Below, piece by piece: positions 44,277 through 52,962 of a stretch of 64,000 nucleotides of DNA (its first letter is position 1; the number at the start of each line of letters is the position of its first letter). The stretch is from JABMOV01 sp964344305 (GTDB lineage Bacteria > Fidelibacterota > Marinisomatia > Marinisomatales > JABMOV01). Both the position numbers and the translations under genes were made by a program. A model generated the notes under the pieces. It did no database searches, was not told the DNA's origin, and saw only the letters and a list, made by a program, of their open reading frames with translations. The stretch lies in assembly GCA_964344305.1 (NCBI GenBank), contig CAYFMT010000014.1, positions 8,646 to 72,645 on the forward strand, read 5' to 3'.

Positions 44277-46071
44277 ATTTCATTAATGTAATGGCTCTCG
44301 ATGAGCTGTAAGACACTCCCACCACATTTAATATATAAATCCCCGAAGCATGTGAGTTTAAATCCAGATTCACTCGATGTTCACCCTGAATGAAAAATTT
44401 CGAATCAATCAAAACTGATTGACGACCCTTCAAATCCACAAGAGATACCGTAATATTCTGAGCAGTGGGATTTACCATTATAAACCGGGTCTGACCATTA
44501 AAGGGGTTTGGATAATTAGGTTTGATTGTCAACTGATTCGGTAGGATTGATTCTTCTGGATGCACAGTAATTACGGCCGTTCCTGATCCCTGCACGAGTG
44601 TATACCTTAGATTAGATGTAAGTTCACCATAGTTCTCTCGATCACCGTTTGGCCAGTGAACCACAATGGAATCGATCGATTCAACTGACCCCAGTCCAAA
44701 ATGCTGAATGAGGGAATTTTGAGAACAATACCCATCCCCTGCAGTGATATATCTTTTTTGCAATATGGAATCCATATAGCATTTTACAAGACTGCCGATT
44801 CCCTGGGAATTTGATTGTGAACTTTCCAGCCTGAACTGTATCCAATTATTGTCGTTAACCGTTGTGTTTTCATATAGAATGATAGATCCCTCGGTGGATG
44901 AATGCCCTACAAGTACCATATCCAGATCACCATCGTTATCCAGATCCCCCACAGCCGATCCAATGCCATTATTCCAGGATGCAATACCGAGAGAATCTGC
45001 CAGATTGATGAATGTCCCATCACCCTGGTTATGATAAAAAGAATTGGGTACCTGACCGAAACCGGACTGGTTGTTGTTGTAGAGATCCAGCCAGCCATCA
45101 TTATCGCTATCGAAAAAGAAAATACCCCATCCCATGCTCTGGGCCTCATCCTCAACACCTGCTGATGCAGCTATTTCCTGAAATTGACTGCCCTGGTTTT
45201 GATAAAGGGAATTGGCATTCAGATTCGTGGCGTACATGTCCAGTGTGCCGTTCCGATCATAATCGCCTACGGCTACACCCATTCCCATGACCTGAGATGC
45301 GGTACCAGAAAGAACTGAGATATCAGTAAACAACCCGCCATCATTCCTCAGGAAGATATTTCCACGGTAGCCATCCTGGGTAATAAACAGGTCATCATCC
45401 CCATCCTCATCATAATCGATGAACGTAAGACCCATGACCAATCCACCGCTGGTAGGACCTGTGGCATTCATCTGGGATGCCATTTCTACAAAAGTCCCAT
45501 CCCCATTATTTACATACAGCCTGTTCGAAAAACGCAATCTGCCCACATAGAGATCCAGCCAGCCGTCACGGTTAACGTCGCACCAGGCTCCACCCTCAAC
45601 GTCACCGGGTACATTGATGCCTGCCTGTGATGTCACATCCTGAAACGTCCCATCCCCACTATTCATATACAGGTAGCTGTTATTTGAAAAGGCACCAATG
45701 AAAAGATCTGGGTAACCATCTCTGTTATAATCACCTGAAATTGCCAACCGGCCCTGGCTGGAATTGTTAATCCCTGCTTCATCAGACACTTCTTCAAATG
45801 TCAGATTTCCCAGATTTTTAAACAGCAGGTGTTCCCCGTCAAATCGGTCACATACAAAAATATCCTCAAGCCCGTCCCGGTTGTAATCAAACATACAAAC
45901 GCCTTCTCCCATGATGGAGTAATCCACTCCCGCATCTGCGGCACGATTAACGAAGGACATCTGACCCAGCAGAAATTGAACGGATAATAGCACCCACAAA
46001 CAAAACGGTGATGACCGGACAATTTTCCTTTTCTTTGACGGTAATTGGGCTTTTGTGCTGATATTTATCAT
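44275..46071 (-). CDS. FG-GAP/VCBS repeat protein of the CRTAC1 (ASPIC/UnbV) type with Por-type sorting domain
   Basis: 598 residues; membrane-type signal about residues 20-38. Seven or so FG-GAP/VCBS blades follow, each with a calcium-type DYNRDGxxD, DVNRDGWLD or DLDNDGDLD loop (about 55-400), forming a beta propeller. Then an ASPIC/UnbV domain (about 410-500, YITAGDGYCSQNSLIQHFGL, DSIVVHWPNGDRENY) and a sorting domain (PNYPNPFNGQTRFIMV, ASGIYILNVVG, AITLMK). Predicted secreted, calcium-bound surface protein. The family is widespread in FCB bacteria without known function. Its start is only 38 bp from the divergent thioredoxin-like gene. Confidence 0.88.
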   Translation of the reverse strand: MINISTKAQLPSKKRKIVRSSPFCLWVLLSVQFLLGQMSFVNRAADAGVDYSIMGEGVCMFDYNRDGLEDIFVCDRFDGEHLLFKNLGNLTFEEVSDEAGINNSSQGRLAISGDYNRDGYPDLFIGAFSNNSYLYMNSGDGTFQDVTSQAGINVPGDVEGGAWCDVNRDGWLDLYVGRLRFSNRLYVNNGDGTFVEMASQMNATGPTSGGLVMGLTFIDYDEDGDDDLFITQDGYRGNIFLRNDGGLFTDISVLSGTASQVMGMGVAVGDYDRNGTLDMYATNLNANSLYQNQGSQFQEIAASAGVEDEAQSMGWGIFFFDSDNDGWLDLYNNNQSGFGQVPNSFYHNQGDGTFINLADSLGIASWNNGIGSAVGDLDNDGDLDMVLVGHSSTEGSIILYENTTVNDNNWIQFRLESSQSNSQGIGSLVKCYMDSILQKRYITAGDGYCSQNSLIQHFGLGSVESIDSIVVHWPNGDRENYGELTSNLRYTLVQGSGTAVITVHPEESILPNQLTIKPNYPNPFNGQTRFIMVNPTAQNITVSLVDLKGRQSVLIDSKFFIQGEHRVNLDLNSHASGIYILNVVGVSYSSSRAITLMK

Positions 46072-46109
46072 TGTAATTTTTTATGATTTACAGACGATAA
46101 ATTCGATAC

Positions 46110-46592
46110 ATGAACCTCCAAAAACCACAGTTTATTCTCTTCGTTTTCCTTCTCTTCTCCGGTCTAATTGCAGGTAGAAAAGATCCACTTCCAATGGATG
46201 TAAGGGTTTGGACACTTACCCAGGATACAGTCATAACAAACGATATCCTCCATCCTGAAAAACCCACATTCATCTATTTCTGGGCCACCTGGTGTCACGT
46301 CTGTGCCAAGGATATGCCCAAAATGGAATCCCTGGTGGATGAATTTGGAGATGACGTCCATTTTATCTCCATCTCCCATTTTGACAAACGAACCTCCCTG
46401 GAAAAAATCCTCTCCAAAAAACCTGACTTCATGGACACATACTTGGATGGCATTGATCGCCTGTTTGGCGCAGCGGGGATTCCAGCCACTCCTACCGTGA
46501 TGATTATAGATTCAGACAGGAATACGATTTACAAGGGATATGGCGGTAAACGTAAATACAAAAGTGTCATTAAAAAATTGTTGAAAGATTAA
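46110..46592 (+). CDS. TlpA-like exported thioredoxin-fold protein
   Basis: 160 residues with a signal peptide (FILFVFLLFSGLIAG) and a thioredoxin fold whose active site is FWATWCHVCAKDMP (CxxC with His-Val between) and whose cis-Pro loop is GIPATPTVMIID. The protein should act in the periplasm as a disulfide reductase or as a cysteine keeper for a partner. The next gene starts directly at its stop codon, and that gene has a UGA where a Cys would fit, so the two may be partners (inference). First gene of a four-gene run. Confidence 0.85.
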   Translation: MNLQKPQFILFVFLLFSGLIAGRKDPLPMDVRVWTLTQDTVITNDILHPEKPTFIYFWATWCHVCAKDMPKMESLVDEFGDDVHFISISHFDKRTSLEKILSKKPDFMDTYLDGIDRLFGAAGIPATPTVMIIDSDRNTIYKGYGGKRKYKSVIKKLLKD

Positions 46593-47540
46593 ATGAATCC
46601 CTGGAAAAACACCATCCTGCTTCTGCTGATCCTTGTCGGTAAATGGGGATTTGCACAGGGCGGTATCAGCTGACGACGCCCCGTACTTCCCGGCGGGAAT
46701 ACTTTACAGCACACGGTAGGGGAATCAGAACAATTGTTCTTCAGTCTGTCCCACTACTATGAATACCTGGCTTATCCCATGTATGGGACTCGAACCATTC
46801 CCAATATCAATAAGGAACGGACCAATGCCAGTACCACCACACTTATGGTCTCCTATACCTTCGCAGAGGATTTGGGATTTTCTGTTATCCTTCCCTACCA
46901 GACCATTTTAAATGAGAAAGTGCTTTTCCGGGGTCAGTATAAACACCAGTATGATGGTGGTAAATATTTTCGGGAAACCCATGGATTTGGTGACATCATA
47001 TTCATGCTTAGCAAAAGATTCACCACTCCATTTTCGTTGACTGTAACCGGTGGATTCAAGTTATCCAATGGCAATATCAATGCCGTGGATATCTATGATC
47101 AGCGGTTTTCCGATAACCTCCAGATCAGTACGGGGACGGTCGACCCCATCTTTGCGGTGTATTCAGATCGCACAATCGGACCTCTGGTTGCATCAGGAGG
47201 TGTATATACACGAATAGTACTTCGTGAAAACATTTATGGATACAGATACGGGAATGAATTGAATGTCGTCTCCGAGCTGCATTATAATCAAAATGAACTC
47301 TGGTTTGCAGGGATTCAAGGTCATTATCTCCTCACAACCCGTGACTCCTACCAGTATGGGAAAATCGCCCGGGAACGTGGTGGCAAATGGTTATATATCA
47401 ATCCAAAATTTGGAATCAAACTCACGGAAGAATTCCATGTTGAAACCCAGCTTACGTTTCCCGTTTACCAGAATGTGAATGAAAGCCAGCTCACATCAAA
47501 ATCTGCCCTCACCGTCACAGGGTCTTACCACTGGAACTGA
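46593..47540 (+). pseudogene. Outer-membrane beta-barrel protein gene with in-frame TGA (nonsense, recoding or sequence error)
   Basis: The ATG at 46593 directly follows the thioredoxin stop and opens a good signal peptide (KNTILLLLILVGKWGFAQGG). At codon 27 (46671-46673) there is an in-frame TGA, after which the same frame continues without break for 288 codons (PVLPGGNTLQHTVGESEQ onwards) into a barrel-like protein ending VTGSYHWN. Without the first 26 codons the product has no signal peptide; a TTG at 46734 is the first start-like codon after the TGA. TGA is an ordinary stop in neighbouring genes. A Cys codon changed to TGA, a selenocysteine site, or a read error all fit. The downstream lipoprotein gene starts 1 bp after its stop. 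Confidence 0.6.
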
Positions 47541-47541
47541 T

Positions 47542-48597
47542 ATGAAGCATTTACTACTCCTGACACTTGCAGTTTTACTGGCTTCATGTTCATTGTATAC
47601 CGATGATGAATCACCGGAAAACTATTATGAGTTCACGGACTTCGATATCCTGGAGCTTGGGAAAAATATCGCGGACTTGATTGCAGATCCCGTAAATCCA
47701 TACGTTTACATAGCGGATTTCAATAACCATGTGATTGTCCGTATCAATACGGCTGGTAAAATGGAAAAAGACGGAGATGTCTGGGTGGGATCAAAGCCCA
47801 CAGCCATGGATATATCCCCTGATAAAACCACCATGGTGGTTGCCCTGAATGGTGAATCGGCAGTAGCCGTTTTGGATTTAGCATCATTTCAGCTTGTGAA
47901 GAAGATTCCTGTTACCCTTATCAACCTCACGGATGTCACATACATTTCCAATGACCTTGTTTATGCATCATCTGAAACGGACCCAAGTGCCATTTCGTTG
48001 TCCCTGGTAGATTCAACGGAAGTGGGGCAATCGGTCCACAATGGCATTCTTGCGGCGAATCCCATGGATTCCACACTGTATGTTGCAACAAGTGTCACCG
48101 TAAAAAAATACGATGCCCGGGGAATGTTTGCCATTCAACTCCCATTCATTGCCGATCCTTATGGGTTCGATGCCATGATTCATGAGACTGTATTGAGTCA
48201 CGATCTCCAGACACTTTATGTGGGAATGAGCGATAAAAACAATCCTCATGATGTAAAGAATGTGTGGGCGTATTCCACTGATGATTTATCCTTAAAAGGG
48301 AAGTACAAAATTAATTCTGCAGGTCTTGCCATGGGATTAACACCCGATGACAACACCCTTTTTGTGGCTCCCATGGATGCCGATGGCGCAGGCGTGTTTG
48401 TGGTAGAATTTGATGTAGACACAAAATTGGAAAGCCATTACTACATGACAAATGGGGACCTGAAATCAAAAGGGCTGGTGGTGGATACTTCCGGGGATTA
48501 CTTGTATATCGCCATCAATTCTCCAGGGGACAATGATTCTTTCGAGCCCTACAACAGCAATTCCTTCGATCTGCAACGAATAACCATCGAACCCTGA
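47542..48597 (+). CDS. Lipoprotein with YncE-like beta-propeller
   Basis: 351 residues from the ATG at 47542, one base after the preceding stop; the frame runs open further back but the lipoprotein signal starts here (LLLLTLAVLLASCS). The body is a WD/YVTN-like seven-blade propeller: repeats such as PVNPYVYIADFNNHVIVRIN, DISPDKTTMVVALNGES, NPMDSTLYVATSVTVKKYD and LTPDDNTLFVAPMDADG. Such proteins are usually binding scaffolds at the membrane. It belongs to the run of thioredoxin-like protein, outer-membrane protein, propeller and esterase; the joint function is unknown. Confidence 0.82.
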   Translation: MKHLLLLTLAVLLASCSLYTDDESPENYYEFTDFDILELGKNIADLIADPVNPYVYIADFNNHVIVRINTAGKMEKDGDVWVGSKPTAMDISPDKTTMVVALNGESAVAVLDLASFQLVKKIPVTLINLTDVTYISNDLVYASSETDPSAISLSLVDSTEVGQSVHNGILAANPMDSTLYVATSVTVKKYDARGMFAIQLPFIADPYGFDAMIHETVLSHDLQTLYVGMSDKNNPHDVKNVWAYSTDDLSLKGKYKINSAGLAMGLTPDDNTLFVAPMDADGAGVFVVEFDVDTKLESHYYMTNGDLKSKGLVVDTSGDYLYIAINSPGDNDSFEPYNSNSFDLQRITIEP

Positions 48598-48624
48598 TTT
48601 CATTCCAGTAAAGGACCTTATAAT

Positions 48625-49761
48625 ATGAGGATTCCAATAACCGTCTTGTTCAGCATCCTTCTCCTGTCATGCGCCCCTAGAATTGTCACATTCTCTGTGT
48701 CTGTCCCGCCAGATACAGATACAGTGGTTGTGGTCGGTAATACCATAGAACTTGGCAACTGGGATCATGATCAGGCCATTCCCTTGGAGAAAATCAGTGA
48801 CACAACATATTCGGTATCAATACCACTGAAACCGGGGACCTATATTGAATATAAATTCACCCGGGGAGCCTGGGACAAGGAAGCCCTGGCACCGGATTCA
48901 ACAATCCCTGGAAATCACACAACAGTTATATCAAGAAAATCCTCATTTCATCACAAAATCCCACTTTGGAGAGATCAACGACACATGATCCAGATAGACA
49001 GAACAGCAGGAACTACAGGACACATTGATTATATCGATATGTATTCACCACAGCTTGATAATTCAAGAACAGTCTCAATCTGGTTACCGCCTTCCTACGA
49101 AACTGAACCAAATATATCCTACCCTGTTCTCTACCTTCATGATGGGCAAAATGTATTTTCGCCCTGGTGGTCTGTTTCCGGGAATGAATGGCACCTTGAT
49201 GAAACGGTGACAGAGTTCATCGAACAGGGAAAAATGAGGGATATCATCATGGTGGCTGTGGATCACGGTGATCGACGAGGAGAAGAATACAGTCCCATGA
49301 ATGATGGAACACTGTACAGCGCTTTTCTGATTGAAACTGTTAAACCATTGATTGATTCCACATTTCGCACACTGTCGGACCCGAAAAACACGGCTGTCAT
49401 GGGGGCATCCATGGGTGGGATTATCTCCTTCCATCTTGGGTGGGAACACCCGGATGTGTTTGGGATTGCCGGTTGCCTTTCCCCGGCCTTCATTGTGGAT
49501 GATGAAGAGATTGTAAATCGTGTGAAGGAAGATGAAGGACCCATCAAACCCACCCGGTTCTACATTTATAATGGAACTGAAGAGTTGGATGCAGAGCTTC
49601 AACCGTCTGTCTTACGAATGGTCCAGGCCCTGGAAAACAAGGGGTACTATAAGGATCAGGACTTTTTCTACCGGGTATTTGATGGAGCCTACCACACTGA
49701 ACTGGCATGGGCAGAACAAAGTAAACTGTTTTTACTTGGAGTGTTTGGTTTACCCATGTAA
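48625..49761 (+). CDS. Lipoprotein: CBM20-like starch-binding domain fused to an esterase domain
   Basis: 378 residues with lipoprotein signal (VLFSILLLSCAP). Residues about 20-110 form a CBM20-like module (VVVVGNTIELGNWDHDQAIP, GTYIEYKFTRGAWDKE). Residues about 125-378 are an alpha/beta hydrolase of the putative-esterase (EstD/CE1-like) family: PVLYLHDGQNVFSPW, nucleophile elbow GASMGGIISF with the catalytic Ser, and a late GAYHTELAWA His. It would deacylate a carbohydrate or a small ester while held near alpha-glucan. The starch-binding module links it to the glucan region, but it has no copy of the operator nearby. Substrate unknown. Confidence 0.85.
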   Translation: MRIPITVLFSILLLSCAPRIVTFSVSVPPDTDTVVVVGNTIELGNWDHDQAIPLEKISDTTYSVSIPLKPGTYIEYKFTRGAWDKEALAPDSTIPGNHTTVISRKSSFHHKIPLWRDQRHMIQIDRTAGTTGHIDYIDMYSPQLDNSRTVSIWLPPSYETEPNISYPVLYLHDGQNVFSPWWSVSGNEWHLDETVTEFIEQGKMRDIIMVAVDHGDRRGEEYSPMNDGTLYSAFLIETVKPLIDSTFRTLSDPKNTAVMGASMGGIISFHLGWEHPDVFGIAGCLSPAFIVDDEEIVNRVKEDEGPIKPTRFYIYNGTEELDAELQPSVLRMVQALENKGYYKDQDFFYRVFDGAYHTELAWAEQSKLFLLGVFGLPM

Positions 49762-49833
49762 AACCTGTTTTCAAGGGCATGTCCATTTCTTAACTTCCCC
49801 ACCGCTATTTATAGCAAACCCAACCCTTATGTT

Positions 49834-49906
49834 GACTCCGTAGCTCAGTTGGTAGAGCAGTGGCCTTTTAAGCCATTGGTCGAGCGTTCGAGTCGCTCCG
49901 GAGTCA
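49834..49906 (+). tRNA. tRNA-Lys(TTT)
   Basis: Full cloverleaf: acceptor GACTCCG/CGGAGTC, D stem GCTC/GAGC, anticodon stem GTGGC/GCCAT around CTTTTAA (anticodon TTT), variable TGGTC, T stem GAGCG/CGCTC with loop TTCGAGT, discriminator A; CCA not encoded. A terminator follows, and then a second, partial copy of its 3' tail. Confidence 0.95.
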
Positions 49907-49911
49907 CAATG

Positions 49912-49948
49912 AAAAGACCTATTCTGATTTATCAGGATGGGTCTTTTT
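49912..49948 (+). terminator. tRNA-Lys terminator
   Basis: AAAAGACC ... GGTCTTTT outer stem with inner CTGAT/ATCAG stem, followed by a T-rich stretch. Confidence 0.85.
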
Positions 49949-49969
49949 ATTATTACTGGATGAAGTTCT

Positions 49970-50028
49970 CGCCAATCGTAGACCCCGTATACGAAGTGTC
50001 GGGGCGCAGATTGGTCGCTCCGGAGTCA
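49970..50028. repeat. tRNA-Lys tail copy with inserted palindrome
   Basis: Imperfect palindrome CCAATCGTAGACCCCG ... CGGGGCGCAGATTGG (49972-50012) directly followed by GTCGCTCCGGAGTCA, identical to the tRNA-Lys 3' tail (T-stem strand, acceptor, discriminator). The palindrome begins at the same point of the T loop where the tRNA-Val tail copies are split, and its core (GCCCCGACAC on the reverse strand) matches the hairpin at 2384-2394. A half of the palindrome (GTCTACGATTGGT) lies at 52864-52876 beyond the next gene. Confidence 0.7.
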
Positions 50029-50341
50029 CCCAACGATAAGCCTTGTTTCTCGACGAGAAATGAGACTTTTTTACTTACCTTTTAAGTTCGCCAGATCTTG
50101 ACATAAAACGCAGAAATAGACAAAAACATAGCTCAATTAGTGTACACTTTTTAGAGTAGGGTCTTCGCCAAAACAGTGGTGTTCAAGAACAGTGTAGTGT
50201 CTCAAAACTCTCCCCTTTAAGAACCCACCTTCTGAAATGTATTCTAGAGGCGTCAGAAAGGATGGTAAATAGGACCACATGGGGCCAATTATGGGGGTGG
50301 GGTCACTGAATTGTCTCCCAACTGCAAAACACATACTTTAG

Positions 50342-52774
50342 GTGAAATTAATACCCGGCAACATTAAATTATCTACAATCGTGCAACTGCAATCTAACAG
50401 GGTGCAGTCAATTTTGATCCAACCGTTCAAATACTTTACGTCAAATCCGGTCGAAAACAGTGAGAAGAGAATCACCAAGAGGTTAATCTCTTCAATAGTA
50501 TATATGTTGGTTGTTCTTACAATAGCATATGGGCAGAATAGTGCTTCCGGAGATTTACTTACTCATATAAACGATATCATAACTGCAATGCCAACCGGCC
50601 TTGATGGAGACGAATATGCGCATCCTAATTCAAGCGCTCAAGCAACCTGGCGTCGCATCATCCAAAACCTGCTTTCAGGAGCATATTCAACAGCCCACAG
50701 CCGTGCAGATTCTATAAACTATCAGGTGATTACATTTACTGAAACCACCACCACCCCGAATAAAACCCATTACATTTTGCAGCAAAAAAGCGGGTCCACA
50801 ACCAATTATTGGGGAACATTCATTTTTAATCCATCGCCGCTAAGACAAAAACTTATTATTCAGTGTCCACATCCCATCAATGATACGAATACCGGAGAAC
50901 AGGGACTTCACTTATACGTCTATTGTGGAGCAAAGGCTTATTTTTTAAGCGGAACAAATCGCTGCAACAGTTCGAGTTATTCATCGTGCAGCGGAACAAC
51001 GGCAACGTGCACCGGTTCATCGGAGAGTTATCGTCAATCCGACCAAGCTCATAATGTGGATGGTACATACCAAATAACCACAGAAGAAATAATTACATCG
51101 ATCAGTGATGCAGTTTTCATCCAGCCTCATGGATTTTCCAAATTGGAAAGCGATCCCGATCTAATTTTCAGTAATGGTACGAATTCAACACCATCCACAG
51201 ACCATCTAAACACGCTGAAAACTAAACTATTAACCTTAGACAGTACGCTGACATTTAAGATTGCTCATATTGATAATGATTGGACAAGATTAGTAGGATT
51301 CACCAACACTCAGGGGCGTAAAATCAATGGAGAATCATCACCGTGCAATACGAGTGCAACATCATCCACAGGCAGATTTTTACATTTGGAACAGGCATAT
51401 TCCAAATTAAGGAATAATGAGACTAGTTGGACTAAAGTAACGAAGGCAATTTCATTGACATTTCCACTTGATAATAGTATTGCTAATAGTCAAATAATGC
51501 AATTCGACGGTGAAAACGACTATATGTATTATTCTGATGATGCTGTCTTGAGCAAACTTGATGAGGCTTTGGATTACACAATAGAAGCGTGGGTATATGT
51601 TGCCAATGAAAGCGATATAGATGACTATGATAATATCCTTTGTCGTGAAGATGGTTTTCAACTTCGTTTGAGGAGTAACCGAAGACTCAATTTCAATATC
51701 TATAAAGGAAGTTCGACTTGGGGCAGTTATTCGTCCAATAATAACGCTATAACTGTTGGGGCCTGGAATCATGTTGCGGTTATCAGAAATACGGACTCTG
51801 ATCCAAACACATTTAAAATGTATGTAAACGGTACGGATGTTTCAAGTAGTACCTGGCTTGGATCGCCAATGCAGGCCAATGGCGGCGATTTATACGTTGG
51901 CAGGGCAAACACTGATGCCAACCATTATAAAGGGTATTTGGACGAAATCAGAATAGAAACTTTAGCAGAATATCCTGCAAATTTGCGTTCTAATACTACT
52001 GATTCACCCTATTCATATACATATAATACAGCAGCCATATTTCACCTGGATGAAGGATCGGGAAACTATCAGACAAGCAATGAATCCGGGCATTATGCCA
52101 GGCTTGGAGATAATGGAGACGGCGATAGCTCCGAACCAACTTGGAGAGCGTGGAATTACTTATTTCAAGACTTGTCGCTGCCAGTTAGCTTAGTTTCCTT
52201 TGAAGCAAATGTTACACGGGCAAATGAGGTCCGGCTTGAATGGGTGACGGAGAGTGAAATAGAAAACCTTGGTTTTCTGTTAGAGCGAAAAGAGTCCGGC
52301 CGATTGGACTGGTCGGAGATTGCGAATTATATTACACACCAGGAACTTCGGGGGCAGGGGAATATTTCACACAGAACCGAATACTCATTCATTGATAAAA
52401 CGATAAAGTTAGATCATACTTATGACTACCGCTTGGCGGATGTAAGCTATGATGGAGCAATCAATTATCATTCCATTTCGATTCTGAATGTAGTGACTGA
52501 AAATCTGCCATCCACATTTGCTGTTTACCAGAACTACCCCAATCCCTTAAATCCTATTACTACGATCGAGTACGATCTACCAGAGGACTGTCAGGTAAAA
52601 TTGATGATTTATGACAATATGGGCCGGGAAGTAACCACCCTGGTTTCCGAAGCCCAGGATGCCGGTTTCAAATCAGTTCAATGGAATGCTACCAACGTCG
52701 CAAGCGGGATGTATTTCTACCAGATCAAGGCTGGGGATTTCATTAGCACCAAAAAGATGCTGGTTATTAAATAA
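50342..52774 (+). CDS. Secreted LamG-domain protein with Por-type sorting domain
   Basis: 810 codons from the first ATG; the first 45 or so look unlike a leader and the signal peptide is at about 48-64 (ISSIVYMLVVLTIAYG), so the true start is uncertain. Residues about 65-370 are unassigned (many Ser/Thr/Asn, a Cys cluster CNSSSYSSCSGTTATC). About 378-550 is a LamG/concanavalin-like domain (MQFDGENDYMYYSDDAVLSK, YTIEAWVYV, GAWNHVAVIRN, GYLDEIRIE). Then an Ig-like segment typical before sorting domains (LPVSLVSFEANVTRANEVRL) and the sorting domain (NYPNPLNPITTIEYDLP, SGMYFYQIKAG, KKMLVIK). Probably surface or released. Flanked by pieces of the tRNA-tail palindrome element; its Ser/Asn-rich style differs from the neighbours, so transfer is possible. 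Confidence 0.8.
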   Translation: MKLIPGNIKLSTIVQLQSNRVQSILIQPFKYFTSNPVENSEKRITKRLISSIVYMLVVLTIAYGQNSASGDLLTHINDIITAMPTGLDGDEYAHPNSSAQATWRRIIQNLLSGAYSTAHSRADSINYQVITFTETTTTPNKTHYILQQKSGSTTNYWGTFIFNPSPLRQKLIIQCPHPINDTNTGEQGLHLYVYCGAKAYFLSGTNRCNSSSYSSCSGTTATCTGSSESYRQSDQAHNVDGTYQITTEEIITSISDAVFIQPHGFSKLESDPDLIFSNGTNSTPSTDHLNTLKTKLLTLDSTLTFKIAHIDNDWTRLVGFTNTQGRKINGESSPCNTSATSSTGRFLHLEQAYSKLRNNETSWTKVTKAISLTFPLDNSIANSQIMQFDGENDYMYYSDDAVLSKLDEALDYTIEAWVYVANESDIDDYDNILCREDGFQLRLRSNRRLNFNIYKGSSTWGSYSSNNNAITVGAWNHVAVIRNTDSDPNTFKMYVNGTDVSSSTWLGSPMQANGGDLYVGRANTDANHYKGYLDEIRIETLAEYPANLRSNTTDSPYSYTYNTAAIFHLDEGSGNYQTSNESGHYARLGDNGDGDSSEPTWRAWNYLFQDLSLPVSLVSFEANVTRANEVRLEWVTESEIENLGFLLERKESGRLDWSEIANYITHQELRGQGNISHRTEYSFIDKTIKLDHTYDYRLADVSYDGAINYHSISILNVVTENLPSTFAVYQNYPNPLNPITTIEYDLPEDCQVKLMIYDNMGREVTTLVSEAQDAGFKSVQWNATNVASGMYFYQIKAGDFISTKKMLVIK

Positions 52775-52863
52775 GAAAGTGTTTTCCGACTAACCAAGTT
52801 CAGAAATGAGATACATTAATTAACATACCGTATAATAGGCGGATATTCACTATTCCTCGCCCA

Positions 52864-52876
52864 GTCTACGATTGGT
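52864..52876. repeat. Half-palindrome inverted relative to the tRNA-Lys element
   Basis: GTCTACGATTGGT is the reverse complement of bases 49971-49983 over 12 matching positions. It places inverted ends of the same element on either side of the LamG gene. Confidence 0.45.
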
Positions 52877-52883
52877 TACTATT

Positions 52884-52922
52884 AAAAAGGTCCATGCTGA
52901 ATTTTCAGTGTGGACCTTTTTT
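52884..52922. terminator. Bidirectional terminator between LamG gene and greA
   Basis: AAAAAAGGTCCA-type stem (AAAAAGGTCCATGCTGA / TCAGTGTGGACCTTTTTT, one mismatch) with T runs on both strands; lies between convergent genes. Confidence 0.88.
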
Positions 52923-52962
52923 CAAAACTGGTTACAACGCTATCTATAACCATTCAGATGAG

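Larger units (their letters stand above)
49907..50341. other. Gene-free stretch after tRNA-Lys
   Basis: Contains the tRNA terminator (49912-49948), a tRNA-Lys tail copy with palindrome (49970-50028), and a further fragment GGGTCTTCGCC (50159-50169) that matches the hairpin of the tRNA-Val locus. A D-arm-like piece (TAGCTCAATTAGT, about 50129) might be a decayed tRNA 5' half. I see no gene. Confidence 0.6.
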
